Shown here: piece after piece, positions 22,620 to 34,995 of the stretch
How positions within the stretch are numbered: position 1 is the first letter of the stretch
How the letters are laid out: each line of letters opens with the position of its first letter
Assembly (NCBI GenBank): GCA_023052935.1
Contig: CM041297.1
Location: 50,821,917-50,885,916 of the forward strand
Source of the DNA: Piezodorus guildinii
Taxonomy: Eukaryota; Arthropoda; Insecta; Hemiptera; Pentatomidae
Direction of reading: 5' to 3'
Length of the DNA stretch: 64,000 nucleotides
The notes under the pieces: generated by a model
The model's input: the letters and a program-made list of their open reading frames with translations, nothing else
Told to the model about the DNA's origin: nothing
Databases searched by the model: none
Program-made: the position numbers and the translations under genes

Positions 22620-23190
22620 GAAATTTTCATGATTTTTTAAAATAATCTTCGTTGCTATTTAGGTAATGGATCGAAAACTTAGATAATACTTTCATCATCA
22701 TTTTAGTTTTTGTTTGGATATGTGAAAATTTACTGCAGTTAATATGTTTTATAAAAAAAAAAAAAAAAAAAAAACTTAAGGGCTAGGAGAATTTTATAAC
22801 GATAACTTACTGAACCTCAGTTAAAAAATTAATATATTTTGAACGCATAATATAGATGTTTAACCTTAAGTATTTTCATAATTTTTCACTCCTTCCTTTT
22901 TAATATATTATCCTTTAAATATCGAGAAAACTGGGCTTTTTTATGTTGAAAAATTTGTATAAAAAATACTAGGTTCTCAAGATAGACATTTTTTAAAGCA
23001 AGTAGATAATTCACCATGGTATATAATAAAAATTAACGGTGAGTCTCTTTACCTTCATAAATTTTAACTCGCAGAAAGTCCAGTTTTTTTAAATAATTTT
23101 CGAGAATTTCAACTTTATTATTTAGTATTTAGGTGATGTATTAAAATGACAGATAATTAAACAAAACACCCATTATACATCATTTTATTA
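22620..23190. repeat. Diverged relative of the inverted-repeat element at 7.3-9.5 kb
   Basis: Blocks such as CATAATTTTTCACTC (22880) and TTCTCAAGATAGACATTTTT (22977) resemble the right arm at about 8630-9070 in the same order. There is also a TATTTAGGTAATG-type block near 22660. An A run lies at 22753-22773. Boundaries and divergence are approximate. Confidence 0.45.
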
Positions 23191-23304
23191 GTTTTTGTTA
23201 TGATTTGAAGTTAAAAATCACTTTTTCTGATCAAATACTTTAGACCTCTTTTAGATAGTTTAAAATATAAATTGACTATATATAAGAATTTTATATATTT
23301 TTTT

Positions 23305-23500
23305 TATTCATTTAACTTGTATGTTACTATAGCTAATCGAACTATGCTACAGTCGGAGTCCTAAATTTTGCCAATCCAGATTTAATTAGAATACGGATCT
23401 TTAATAAATACTGGATATCGCACGTGCTAGGGAACACTATTTTACGTTTTACTGAAGAACGGATTTTTTACTTCATTTTAAAACTCTTAAGGTCATCCGG
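23305..23500 (-). mobile_element. SINE-C copy, diverged
   Basis: On the minus strand the body and tail (GATTAGCTATAGTAACATAC, about 23338-23319) match SINE-C with many substitutions. The head is not recognisable. It abuts a LINE 3' end at 23505. Confidence 0.7.
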
Positions 23501-23504
23501 ACCA

Positions 23505-23832
23505 TTGCAGGTGGAGGGACGAATTGACGCAGACTGTTGGCGAAAACTGGTGGCTGGTTGCAAGGGACAAATCCTGGTGGATAAACGTTTTTAAAAATAT
23601 TTAATTTGTGTTTGATTTTGATGTATTTTTCAAGGACTCTGTTTTGTTTTTTGTTTTTTAGAGTTTTGTATTTTATAATTATTTGTATTTTTCTTTCTTT
23701 GGATTATTTGCTTTTTTTCTCAATATTTTATTACTTCTAACTATAGCCAACTTCTATAAATTCCTCCCTAAGGGAGAGGCTTTTGTCAATATGATGCCAA
23801 TAAAGCTATTATTATTATTATTATATTATGTG
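23505..23832 (+). repeat. LINE-J 3' end
   Basis: The plus strand encodes a short terminal block, ENWWLVARDKSWWINVFKNI, resembling the LINE C-terminus in which an N-W---A-DR--W pattern precedes the stop. The same layout occurs in the intact LINE at 37.3 kb. After a 200-bp UTR it ends with CCAATAAAGC and a (TTA)n tail at about 23808-23826, a typical LINE poly-A substitute. The 23683-23865 frame is not a gene. Confidence 0.6.
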
Positions 23833-24559
23833 AAAATCTTTGTTTGCTATTACAGTTTTTGTTAATTTAATCATAAGACATATGATTTTTAATATTAATT
23901 TTAAAAGCTGTTAGCACTAATGACATTGCACTCATCGTCAGTCCAAATTAGATTCCTACTGATCATTAATTTGTTTCTTTTTAAGGTTCATAATTTTTTT
24001 AACATTGTTCTTGTTGATTCTGCTTTTCTAGTAGTATTCCATTTCATAAGGTAGTTATAGATTTTTTTATTTCCAAATGTTATAGTTTCTATTTCTAATC
24101 ATCAGAAAATAAATCCTACAAAAAAAGATATTAAGTTGCTCATAATTAAAATAAAAAATCATTTAATCAGTAGAAAGGAAGATAAATGATTTTAATGTTA
24201 TATCATTTATATTAAAAAAACAACTAAAAAATTGTTATATATTGTATAGAATGTTTAGAAGGGGCCAAATTAATTAAAATAAACACTTTTAAATGGATTG
24301 ACCTTTTATTATAATTCTAGAACTGATTCCCACAGACTTAATTTTTTCCTACAGTACTTCATATAGAGGTTAATGTGTATAAGTTACATAATTCATTATT
24401 CAGTCCCTTTTGAGATATTTCGCTATAAATATTGAAGAACTAAGCAATGGACCATTTAAAAAATAAAAAAAAAATAGGGCAATACTCAAAAGATCAAAAC
24501 CTTAATTAGTTCAATGATAGGACTATACAAGAGGAAAAAATAAGCGAGAAATTTCTTTC
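23833..24559. other. AT-rich stretch with two small repeat pieces
   Basis: About 24045-24100 is the reverse complement of 2297-2350. About 24330-24440 contains CAGTCCCTTTTGAGATATTT, shared with the right arm of the inverted-repeat element near 8645. The remainder is featureless. Confidence 0.5.
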
Positions 24560-25200
24560 TAAATAATAATATTATTGGTCTTGAATGAAACACATTTAAA
24601 GATATTTTTCTTGATGACGTTTTCAGATTTTTTCCTGCCATCAGTCACGCCCTTAGAGCCCTTTGTTCCAGACCTGATAATTAAGGGAAGGGCATTAATA
24701 ACCCCGTGGCTATCTAGATTCGAATCTCTCCTCGGACACGAAGAAGCGGCCGCCAAATGCTCACCATACGGCACCCAGGATGACCATAAGGCACAAGGAG
24801 GAGTTTTCATATCCTGCAGGAGCGAATTAAGGAGATCATTACCGGAGGTTAAGAAAGGAGGAGATGGGCTGTCGTTAAAAACAGGCGTTCCTCAAGGAAC
24901 AAGGTTCAGGCCCTTTCTGCCTCATCTAAAAACGGCCGGCATAATTTTCTGCCCCCTCCCGGCTGCTCTCGCGAAGAGATTAAGGGTTCCGCCATTTTAT
25001 AATTAGTAGGGGTGTCGGATTGATATAGTTACAAAGTGCATTTGATGCAATCGCGGCCCCTAGTGTGCCACTGCCTCTATTCACCGGGCAGGCTTCTAGT
25101 CCGGTCGCTAATATCCCTAATTCAATAATATCCCCATCACTATCTGTCTCCTATTGCCCTATTAACTTATCTCTTAATTATTTTGCAACGAGCGGATTAT
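24560..25200. other. GC-richer block, unassigned
   Basis: The largest compositional island here. A 143-codon plus-strand frame (24575-25006) and an overlapping minus frame exist. The TGVPQGT string near 24880 superficially recalls an RT motif, but its context is wrong. A GATTCGAATCT string near 24717 resembles a B box but has no partner A box. Treated as noncoding or unknown. Confidence 0.4.
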
Positions 25201-25639
25201 ATGCAAAATGAAAATAAAAAAAAAAAACTGAAAAAACATTTGGAAGTAGTTTTCACTTGGAATAGTAATTTGTAATTCAACTGACGTGTTCTCTTTCCCA
25301 GAACCGTACTAGAAAAAAAAATAAAATAGGAAACGGTAAATTTAGTGCTATTGGAAGAAATATTACAAAACATTTACTAAAACACACTAAAAGCTTTAAA
25401 CGGAATAAGTTCTAATTTTTTTTATTTTTTTATAATTATTAAAAAATCTGCTTTCGTAATTAAAATTTATAGCTGTATAATACTTAATTATTATAAACAT
25501 AAAAGTATAAATTATAAAGGAAGATTTATTGAAAATATTTGTTTTTCAATCAAATGATAAAATTATGATCGTAAATCATTTTCATTTTTATTGCAATAAT
25601 ATTAAGGGATAGGTGTGATACACTATCACTTTTTTTTCC

Positions 25640-26315
25640 GTTTTGGTATCCTGAAGACAATTATTTTGTTATCTTTGAAAATAACTTACTTGTAGGTGTA
25701 TTTATGGATGAAATTTTCTTTTTTTTCTTTTTTATAATTATGCTCGGTTTCTTGATTATAATAAAAAGAAGTTTCCATTTTTAAAAATTAAACAGTTATT
25801 GAATAAAATTATTTTAATCGGCTGCCATTGAATAAACCTACCGCCAAAGAATACAAAAAATAATATTTTTTTTTATAATCAAGCTTATTCCATTGTTCCT
25901 TACAACTTATGGCTAGTGAATTGTAATTGTTCTTAGAGGCCCTGTTTTTTTGTTGTTATTTTTTTGGCTTTTTTCTTTTATTTATTTATTTATTTATTTT
26001 TTTTTTGTTCGTTGCGTTGTCCTGATGACAATTTTTTGTTTATCCTCAAATATAACCAAGTTATGGGTGTATTTATAGGTAAGAATTAATTTTTTTTTTT
26101 TTTTTTTTTTATATGTAATCGTTTTTTCTTGATTAGGAAACTAACTTTTTCTCTATCTCCAAAACTAACACAGTTATTGAATTAAATTATTTTTAATCGG
26201 CTATCATTAAATGAACATACCACGAAATAGTAAAAAAAGAATTTTTAATTGTTTTTATAATCTAGCTTATTCTACTATTCCTTACAACTTATGACTAGTA
26301 AATTTTCCTAGACAC
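25640..26315 (+). repeat. Repeat Z, two tandem diverged copies
   Basis: Copy 1 (about 25640-25945) and copy 2 (about 26010-26315) share the same ordered blocks: TCCTGA(A/T)GACAATT, GTGTATTTAT, AGTTATTGAAT with AATCGGCT, then TTCCTTACAACTTATG with CTAGT. They are separated by about 65 bp. A third, partial copy lies at about 42815-43090. No coding capacity. The tandem arrangement suggests local duplication of an older repeat. Confidence 0.65.
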
Positions 26316-27019
26316 TCTCGATAAGAACAGCGTCATAGTTAAAATCGATAGAAACAAACTTTATCGATACAATTGCTACAAGCTTTCCCCTCCCCCCACC
26401 AGCATGTAGGGGCAGTGAATTTCCATTTCCCCATGGGGACGCTTTTACTGACCGGACACAAAATCTAATATCGAATCATCTCTATGGCGCGGGATACATT
26501 TTTTTTTTTTTTTTTTTTTTTGTTCTTTTCGAGAGGTTTTTGTTTTTCGGGAATATTTTTTTTTGGGTCGATCGGAAGGGGCGGCGCTGAAATTTATTTA
26601 CCCGGCGAGCACAGCGGTGGCAGCTGTGTTTGGAGGGCGCAATTCAATTTCGCTGCAGAGGGATGCACACTGTATGAAAAATGCTGTGGTGTTGTTTTTC
26701 ATACCCGCCATCCGATAAATTTTCCTCAGTGTCAGGACGGGTTAGTCAAAGAGCTGCCTCGACACAAAAAAATATTCGGTTAAACGTTGGAATAATTAGT
26801 TTCATTACCTCAGATGGTTTCACCTTTGAAAGAATTGAATCGTTATTGCCAATTACTCACTGCTCAAAGAACTAAAATTAATATAGGAACTTCAGAAAAC
26901 CATCGATTTTTATTTTGTTTCCTTCCAATACACAACAGGCTTTTTCTGTTAATACAAACAAGTATTGAACATTATTACAGCCATTTTATTTGCTATACTT
27001 ATTCCCTGTCCATAATTAA
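26316..27019. other. Unassigned region with a GC-richer block at about 26340-26800
   Basis: Contains a T run at 26500-26521 and a 99-codon plus frame (26484-26783) with Cys-containing but unrecognised sequence. No gene supported. Confidence 0.4.
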
Positions 27020-27115
27020 CGGCGAACGTCAAGAATTCAATAGCTGTAATACTAATTCAACACTTTTATTGAAAAATCGACAAAGTTTCGATTAATATGC
27101 CATCTTCAAGAGCAA
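27020..27115 (-). repeat. Penelope-like 3' signature
   Basis: On the minus strand: CTTGAAGATGGCATATTAAT, then CGAAACTTTGTCGATTTTTC with AATAAAAGTGTT. Similar to 27695-27770, 38275-38345 and 46690-46775. The pattern CCTGAAGATGG with a second stem and CGAAAC is common near ends of Penelope-like elements. Assignment is by resemblance only. Confidence 0.45.
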
Positions 27116-27199
27116 AAAAAAAAAAAAAAATATCTGAAAGGATACAATTGTAATTTCCCAACTAAAACCATCCTAAATACACTCTCAGAATATTAAACA

Positions 27200-27480
27200 T
27201 TAAAAAAAACTCCCATGAAGGGTCTTGTGCTTAATACATAAAGACATTTGTACTGTTTCTAGACCAACGGAAGTGCAATGAGGTGATTAGGTCGACACCA
27301 CGCTGAGCCGCCAGTTTTTTTCCCATTTTTCGGGTACCGACTTGATAGAAGCTCGTCTCCAAGTCAAAGGGTCGCCCCCAGCTTAAATAACAGAATAAAC
27401 AATATTCTGCCATACTGGGATTCGAATCCAGGACCCGGAGGACAGTACAATAGCGCTCTATCCACTAGACCATTCTGCCC
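27200..27480 (-). mobile_element. SINE-A copy, near full length
   Basis: On the minus strand the tRNA-like head (AGAATGGTCTAGTGGATAGA, about 27474-27455) has a perfect A box TGGTCTAGTGG and B box GATTCGAATCC. The linker and body (GGCGGCTCAGCGTGGTG near 27300) follow, ending in CAAGACCCTTCATGGGAG. The 60-codon frame here is incidental. Confidence 0.9.
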
Positions 27481-27694
27481 CCTCACTAAAAATACATAAT
27501 AAAAAATATATAATAAATTAATGATATAAAATATAAATGCTAATAATAAAATCTTATAAAATTATAATATATAATTAGATTAACGTTTAATTCTTTAAAA
27601 AACAAAAAATAGTAGCATATTTCTATTAAATTTAGAATGGATTGCATTTATTACATTTAAGGAATTTATAATTTTGCCCTTTCAGATAAAAAAA

Positions 27695-27770
27695 TTGCTT
27701 TTGCACCTGAAAATGGCTAAACAACCGAAACTTTGTGTATTTTTGAATTAAAATGGTAAAGTAGTATAAC
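27695..27770 (+). repeat. Penelope-like 3' signature
   Basis: TTGCACCTGAAAATGGCTAA, then ACAACCGAAACTTTG, aligns with the inverted copy at 27020-27115, including the following TATTTTTGAATTAAAATGG and AGTATAACAGC. The two signatures face each other across SINE-A. Confidence 0.5.
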
Positions 27771-27814
27771 AGCCGTGACATGTTTTGTTTATTTATTTGT
27801 TAACTTCATTTATT

Positions 27815-27966
27815 TTGTCTACTTAATTTTGTTATTGTATACGTTTATTTATTTTGATTTGATTTTATGTAATTTTGTTTATATTGTAAATATTGTATGA
27901 ATGAGATCCTGTAGCACTATTATTATTGTCTATTATGACAAATTGTAATATATACGAATAAAAGAA
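27815..27966 (+). repeat. LINE-F 3' tail
   Basis: GTTTATTTATTTTGATTTGA through TTGTATGAATGAGATCCTGT and GACAAATTGTAATATATACG, followed by AATAAAAGAAAT and an A-rich end. The same tail occurs at 8260-8409 (minus, with TSD) and 55800-55862 (minus). No coding part remains. Confidence 0.7.
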
Positions 27967-28186
27967 ATAAAAAAAAAAATAAAAAAAAAATAACAGCCTT
28001 TTATTCATATAAGAATATATTCATTAAAATAAAATATTTTAAATATAAGAAGATTTTTTTTTTTTTTTATTTCACTCCGAAGATAAGGAATGGAATGAAA
28101 CTAGAAACAATGTAAAGGTGTGAAAATATAATTTGAGATATTCATTCATTTATATTTTTTTCTATCCCATCCTATAAAAAATAAAT

Positions 28187-28265
28187 CTTTAGCCCTGATG
28201 AAGACATAAAATGTAGGCCAAGACGTTGATTTCACAACTAAAAATATCTCACACTATTTTTGAAA
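28187..28265 (+). repeat. Penelope-like 3' signature, weak
   Basis: AGCCCTGATGAAGACATAAA, then TGTAGGCCAAGACGTTG. Similar in layout to the 27.1, 27.7, 38.3 and 46.7 kb signatures, but the CGAAAC box is mutated to CCAAGAC. Confidence 0.35.
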
Positions 28266-29093
28266 ACATTTATTAACCGTCAGCCAAAACAAGTGATCTT
28301 TATTTAATGTAGCTAAATTTTTTGCACAGCCTGAAAAAAATTAGATTAAGAATAAATTTGTTTAGTTTTTGTTACACTTGTAATTTTTTTTTCCATCTGA
28401 AAATGTTTTATTTTTCACGTATGAGTTAAAACATCATTACATACGTTTCACCATACTTACTATTCCCCTGTTGTCTACTGAATGATAGCTAATTATATTT
28501 AGTGGTACCCAACTACCCTGCGATTCAGGCCGAACTAGTGTCAGCATGTGCCAATGAAAGGTATGTTGTAGAATCTTGTCATGACACTTGTCTGTGATAT
28601 GTGTCCATCAACTGTAGTCGGGAGTGTCAGAAAAATATGTAATCCCGTTGATTTATTTCTAAACACCACGATAAATTCAAAATATTTTCCTTTAAAATTT
28701 GTTTATAATATCGAACAAACATAACAATATGTTAAATATGATAAAGCACTTTGTTTTTTTTAATTTAATTGTATTTACTTTAATAGAAAAGTAGATGCAT
28801 ATTTGAAATCTAATATTTTTAAATTGTCGTAATCAAAAGATTTATTAATAAGATATTATTTATCTGTTTTGTTTCTTTTCTCTTAAAACATAAAAAATAC
28901 AGTTACATTCCTATTTATTTTAAAAATGTTGTGATAAATAGCAATAAAATTTAGCTATTATTTATAATTAGCAGAAAAATATAACCATAATTGTTTGTTT
29001 TTTCTTATTTATTTTAAAAATTGTTTACTTCAATCCTACGCATAATTATTATCATACCTCGTGACAAATTACTTATCCTTTCTATAAATAAAT

Positions 29094-29141
<48 letters not shown>

Positions 29142-30204
29142 TTTATTATTATTTTTATTTAAAAGGGAAAGAAAAAAAAAAACAGCAAAAATTATTAATT
29201 TTATTTTTGTTAACGAATTTTCGAAAATGCATCAGTTCATTCTGATTAAATTAAAATTTAGCCGGGTTCGTTGTTGTTTTGATTTTAAGAGCGAAATACT
29301 GCGTGTTATTATTGCCCAAAACTTTGTCAGAAGACGATCAAGTTACCTATGATGATTAAAAAAAATAAACAAATAAAAATTATAATAAAAAAATAATGAA
29401 TAAAAACCGGGTTTGTTCAATATATATATATATATTTTTTTTTTATTTATTTTTTTTTTCCCTTAATATTCACTTTCCCTTTTATTTATGAACAAATATC
29501 TGTTTATTTATAAATATTACCATATTATTTTTACAAAATACAATACATGGGAGTACTTAAACGATAATAGTAATTATAATAAGAATAACAATGCTAGGCT
29601 TTAAACTACATTAATGCATCATACTAATATTTATATATTTTAGTGGCTACTGAATAGTTTCGCCAAAACTATACACAAAGCACCCTAAAATATTGTAAAC
29701 ACGAAGCCGACCAAACTAATGACAATAACAAGACAATATTGACAGAGTTGACAGGAACTTTCCGACAATGAGTCACAATAACCAATAAAATCGAAGCCGA
29801 GATTTGCATGATTTGTTGCATTATCATAATTTATACAGATTAGACCTTTCACCTCAACTCAATCCGGTAAACATTTGTTACCGCTAGTTCTACGCTGTCC
29901 GAATCTAGTTCAATGTAGTTTAATTGCTAACTCAATAATAAATCAATTAGATTAGGTCTGTGCGTATTATTGTATTGAGTGCATTATAAATACTATTATT
30001 GTATCTAAAAAATTACAAGCATAAATATATTCATATTAGTTAAATCCCTGGCTAATCACTTGTAAAAGTTTCGATTTCTTCTGCTAACAATGAATGTGAT
30101 GAACATTTTTTTTAATTTAAAAAAAATTATTTATTTTTCATTATTTTATTAGTAGCAAAAGAATATATAAATGGAGACAAAAAATTAACACGTAAATGTT
30201 CATT
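28266..30204. other. AT-rich stretch with microsatellites and a more complex block at about 29640-30060
   Basis: TA-rich microsatellites lie at 29096-29136 and about 29421-29434. The 28490-28650 and 29640-30060 blocks are less AT-rich and non-repetitive. No gene or RNA is recognised. Confidence 0.45.
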
Positions 30205-31245
30205 AAAATAACTTTACTTCAAGATTGGCTTGATAAATGGCGTACCAAAATAAACATACAGAAATCAAGTCATGTGACATTCATCCTTAGACATTCTGAT
30301 TGTCCTCCACTAACACTTACAATCAGTTAACCAAACAAAGAAAAATTAAATACTTATGGCTCACAATGGATAGACGCCTGACATGGAAATCACACGTAAC
30401 TACCTTGAAATAAGACTAAATCATCGACTATCAATAATAAGATGACTTCTTCACCATACAAACAAACAATCAATAAACAACAAAACTATCATATACAACC
30501 TGTTACTTAAACCTACATGGACTTATGATACTCAGGTGTGGGGCGCATGCAAAAAATTACACTTGCGAAAAATTCAAATCTTTCAGTCTAAACTCCTCTG
30601 CTTCATTACTCACTGCCGCCTTTACGTATCAAACAAATCATTTCACAAAGACCTCAACACACCAATCGTAACTGATTTCAGTAAAAAATACAACAAGAAA
30701 TTTCACGACTCGCTCGCTGGACATCCAAACCTACTGGTACAAACATTACTGACAGAAAAACTACCCTAAAACCCAGGAAGGAGACTGAAACGCCTCACAG
30801 TGGAAAATATGACCGATTTAGGTGGACAAAAGTCTAAAAATTTTCCATATATAACCTTTGGGGTCCCACAACACGGAAAAAATATGAAAACAATTATAAA
30901 AAATAATTAATTTTTTAACACGATTAGCGGCGCACGTTGTCAAACATCAAATTTATTTGCTAAAATCTAAAACTGTCCTACATATTACCTTTGAAGCCCC
31001 ATAATACGGGCAAAATAATAAAAAAAATCTAATTATGGCTCGGAGTTGCTAAAACATGCTAATAGATGTATTTATATCATTTAGGAAAACTCTTCTAACT
31101 ATATATTGTTAAACTTTTGTTCGGAGTGTTGTGTCTGAAAAAATTATGTATCACCCAAAATGCAAAATATCGCTAAAATTCTTTGTAATATCTAAAGACT
31201 AGATAGAAGGATTGATGAAACAAATCCTTGGGTAACTTGGGGGTT
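30205..31245 (+). pseudogene. Jockey-2 LINE 3' remnant (RT C-terminus plus 3' UTR)
   Basis: Broken plus-strand frames give the ordered C-terminal blocks of a Jockey-clade reverse transcriptase: LQDWLDKWRTKIN near 30215, HVTFILR, a DRRLTWKSHVT block near 30370, LLKPTWTYDTQVWGA near 30510, IQIFQSKLL, then YVSNKSFHKDLNTPIV and KYNKKFHDSLAGHPN near 30620-30740. ORF2 ends at the stop after EKLP (30767-30769) or shortly beyond. The 3' UTR to 31245 ends in (GATA)n-like repeats and is shared, inverted, with 43474-43810. Frameshifts and stops make it inactive. Confidence 0.85.
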
Positions 31246-31319
31246 AGATAGATAGATAAGAAATAAAAATAAATTTAAAAACAAAGGCGTTATTTAACGT
31301 TATAAATAGAAAGATCAAC

Positions 31320-31660
31320 TTTGTAGAGATGACAAAAGCCATTCACCACCTCGATACAAAACGTGTGAGAATTAGCCATGAGGAACATATTGAAACTAGC
31401 TAATGAAGAAGAAGGGCAGTCATCGACAGCCGGACATTATTCTTTCCATCTCCTGTCCCCACGGCACGGCCTCACAAAAAACTAACTGATGCGGAACTGA
31501 AACCCGGCGAGATGCCGGATGACCACTGCCGGACCCATTGTCTCTTCCGTGTCCGCCGTCTCCGGGGGGTAAGGGGTAACAGTGTGGTCTCAGGATTGGA
31601 CCTCACCTTGTCGGAACTTTGAAAAAATCAATGATTTAGAGAACGGCCTTAACACATGAG
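31320..31660. other. GC-richer block, unassigned
   Basis: Compositional island without a credible ORF or repeat match. Candidate conserved noncoding element. Confidence 0.35.
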
Positions 31661-31696
31661 AGTTTCATTAAGACTATGTTTTATGTTTGGATCAAA

Positions 31697-32752
31697 ACAT
31701 CTGGTTCGGTCAACACACGACTTCCAAATACCCAGGTTGTTAAAATAAATTAAAGGACTAATAAATAGTGTTTAAAACGCTTTAAAGAAACATTAATTAT
31801 TATCTACGATAATCAGTTAATTTTATCGACTTTTTATCACTTTCCGTTAACTTTTACTTTTACTTACTATATAAAGTAGGCGAAAGTATTGCGATCGTGA
31901 AAATTTTCGAATTCCAGTTTTCAACGGAAATACAAATAACCAAGTCCCTCAAATAGGTCTGCGTGTGTGTGTGTGTGTGTGTCCGTGTATGGTAACTCCC
32001 GGGCGGAAACGAAAAGTCCTATGAAACTGAAATTTCATATTTAAGTCAACTATACGACCGAGATGTTACAAAAACTTTTTAATCAAAATCCGCTAACCAG
32101 AAAAGCCACTTTAAACCATGCATATTGCACCTTTTTATGATTCTCTCAAAATCGGTTCCAACGATTTTGATTAAAGTCGCTATGTCGATGTAAAAATTGA
32201 TGGGCTTTAATATCATGTAGGTTTCATTCTGATTAAAATGGTCTGACAGAGCTTAAATGCCGATATTTTACATTTTTTTTTCCTGTAAAGTAAATTTAAT
32301 TTTGTAGATTTTATAAAAATAAATATATTATTTTGTTACCTCCGATGAAAAACTCATACATTTATAAGATGAACGAATTCAATATCTAACTAAAGTAGAA
32401 AACTGAAAAAATATGTTTTTAATGCAATTTTTTTTATTTTGAACATAGCAACAGTAATATAGACGTATAATATACCGTTGGAAAGCTAAAGATTTTAGAA
32501 TAAATATTATCTAATGCACAAATTTGTAAAAGTTGATAAAGAGTGATGAAAAGCAGATAAAGCTGATTATTTTATATAATAATATATTAGATTTTTTAAT
32601 AAAACACATGTTTCTATAGAAATTCAATTTAATTAATTCTTTAATAGTTTCACGTATTTTTATCTCTAACTGTATTTGAAAATTCTTTCATTGATTTTAA
32701 AAATGGAGGTAAGTGAAAGTCGTGTGTTGCCCGCACCAGATTTTTTTAATGT
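31697..32752 (-). repeat. Repeat X copy 4 with an extra inverted head
   Basis: 31858-32752 is a repeat X in minus orientation: head GTGCGGGCAACACACGACTT near 32745-32725, tail AGTATTGCGATCGTGAAAAT near 31884 as read on the plus strand. Immediately left of it, 31697-31856 is a second head in plus orientation (CGGTCAACACACGACTT, ending ATCTACGATAATCAGTTAAT and TTTTATCGAC). Both outer ends are therefore repeat-X heads facing inward. A (GT)n run lies at 31964-31982. Confidence 0.75.
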
Positions 32753-33552
32753 GTCATTGATTATTATAATATTGATTGCACTTATAATAATTTTTTTTTA
32801 AGTAGGTTTAAGTTCTATTTCAATATGGATATCATTTTGTTCAAATGAAATAGAGGCCAAACCTCTTTCTAAAAGATGTAAATCATAAAAGCAAAAAAAC
32901 ATCATTATTATTTTAGTATGTTATATACTGTCCCAAACTCAAGTTGCCATTTTTTCAATTCACTTATTAGGCATTGATTGAAAAAGCAGATTACTGTTTA
33001 TAAATATTCAGTTTTGAAACAGAATAATCGTAATGCACACATGTAGCAACGAGCCTGTATTAATATAATTACCCGGGCTGACATGAACATGAGCGAGTAC
33101 CGGTAGCGGATACTTTTCGCCCCTTCAGCCAATATTTGAGGTGGGGGAGGGAGGCGAGTTTGTTTTTTGTAAGTACCGTTAGTTAGGAGAGGCCAGGTCA
33201 GCTGTTGACCGTTAATTGAGCACGTTAATTACACAGTGTTGTGTGCGCAGGCAGTTCTTGGCCGAGATCAAACATCGCCTTCCTCCATATCCCCTTTCAT
33301 CGTCCGATATGCGGTGCGATGTGCACACCTGTACCGGAGGAACTGGTCAAGAACTGTGGGAAGTAGGTCTCCTCAAGTCCAGATGTCCTCGGCTAATGTG
33401 TCCACCCCCTTACGGTGGCGCATCCCTACCGTGTGAATGCTCAGTTGCTATCAAATCCAGCTCCCACCTGTTTAGGAAGCAATGAACTCAATACTGTTGT
33501 GTCTGTTGGAATATGTGTGATGATATAGTGAAAGAACATCTTACATGACATT
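32753..33552. other. Unassigned region with a GC-richer block at about 33040-33490
   Basis: The 33040-33490 block has frames of 89 and 66 codons on the plus strand and a GTGTGCGCAG string that resembles a splice acceptor at 33241-33250. No domain is recognisable. An exon cannot be excluded but is not claimed. Confidence 0.35.
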
Positions 33553-34004
33553 GTTTTGTTTTTTATTTACAACTATATAAGAGAATACAACAAATAAATG
33601 TGGGTAAAAGTATAAAAAACATGATACTATTGGAGAGAAGCTTCCATTTGACAGCACTCTAAAAATATTCTAAACTAGAAGGTCTCAAGGCCATCATCTT
33701 TTCAGACCCCACGGAGGATTATCAGAAATGAAAGAGGAAGCAAAGATTGAAACTATTGATTTAGAATCAGCAACACGTGAAACATTAAGCTCGTTATGGA
33801 TCAGTTTTTTCGTTCCAAAGTAAGGGGAATTGAGACTTTTACGAAGGATTTCGGATTGGATACGGGAAGAATTTGATGGTTTACATATCAGCCTTACGAT
33901 AGGCACGTAGATGAACCTTTTGCAGTTAAGTGGAATATTAGAACGTATGTCTAATAACTGTTGAAATAGCCGTCGATCAGTTTCTAGTCGTTTCAATCTT
34001 GTAT

Positions 34005-34824
34005 AAGGGCAATAAATTAAACATGGAAGACCCTAGGTATCCAAAAATATGTCTTACGAAACTCAATAAATTAGCTGAGAAATTTCCGAATACCACAAAA
34101 AATAATATTTTACTACAACTGAGACAGCTAATCAGCACATGTAAAGTTTGTACCATTACAAATTGTAAGAATGCAAAAGAGAGGAAAAATATAATTCAAA
34201 AGCATAAAAATCTCTTAAAAATGTCCAATTTAACCAAAATGGAAATGTCGAATTACTGTCCGAATTATATAGAAATGTTTAATGGAACCCAAATAACTGA
34301 AATGTACCTCACAACCAACCTGCCCTTTACGCATAAAAAACTTATGGCTCAAACCCGGACTGCTAACAATAAATTCCAGCAAATCACAATGAAAAACATA
34401 ACACATAGATTCAATCTAATAGAAAATTGTACCATCTGCAATAAGAAAGAAGCTGACAATATTCACCATTTCTTCACATCATGCCCAGCCTACTCCTCCT
34501 ACCGCTCAACCATCATACCAGCCATAGCCCAGTTAACACCTTAAAACTTCAGACTATAAAAAAAAATATAACCTCCGAAAATACTAAAAAAACTGTATTT
34601 TTACACCAGAGCAAGCCTAAATTTAAGAGGTTTTGTGAGAGATCACTAACTCAAAAAATGTATCTTAATTTATTTATTATGATTTTGGTTTGTTTTTGAA
34701 TTCATAAGAAATGGATATATATTTTTTTTTTTGCTAATTATTATTGTTTATTTTATTTTATTTGTATTTTTTATTTTATTTTATTTTTTTATTGTACTCA
34801 TATATATGACTATGTAGATATATT

Positions 34825-34880
<56 letters not shown>

Positions 34881-34995
34881 TTCTTTAGTTTGTTACACCA
34901 AAAAGTTGAAAACAGTATATAAAAAATATGATTTATGTACACACTCCTATTGTATGGGGAAATCCCCGATTGCAATAAAAGTATATTCTATTCTA
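34005..34995 (+). mobile_element. LINE-K 5'-truncated insertion with 13-bp TSD
   Basis: Flanked by a perfect TTCAATCTTGTAT at 33992-34004 and 34996-35008. The open frame to 34544 encodes a LINE C-terminal region with a CCHC knuckle: CTIC from 34428, then NIHHFFTSCPAY. About 450 bp of AT-rich 3' UTR follows. It ends in TTGCAATAAAAG and a (TATTC)n tail. RT and endonuclease are absent. The first codons of the longest frame lie in the TSD, not the element. Confidence 0.9.
34823..34877. repeat. Compound microsatellite (TTA)n(TA)n
   Basis: About nine TTA units followed by about fifteen TA units within the 3' UTR of LINE-K. Confidence 0.95.

Noticed and set aside
24880..24905. TGVPQGT as reverse-transcriptase motif
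   Set aside because: The surrounding residues do not fit the RT motif-B context and no YxDD or other RT block is near.
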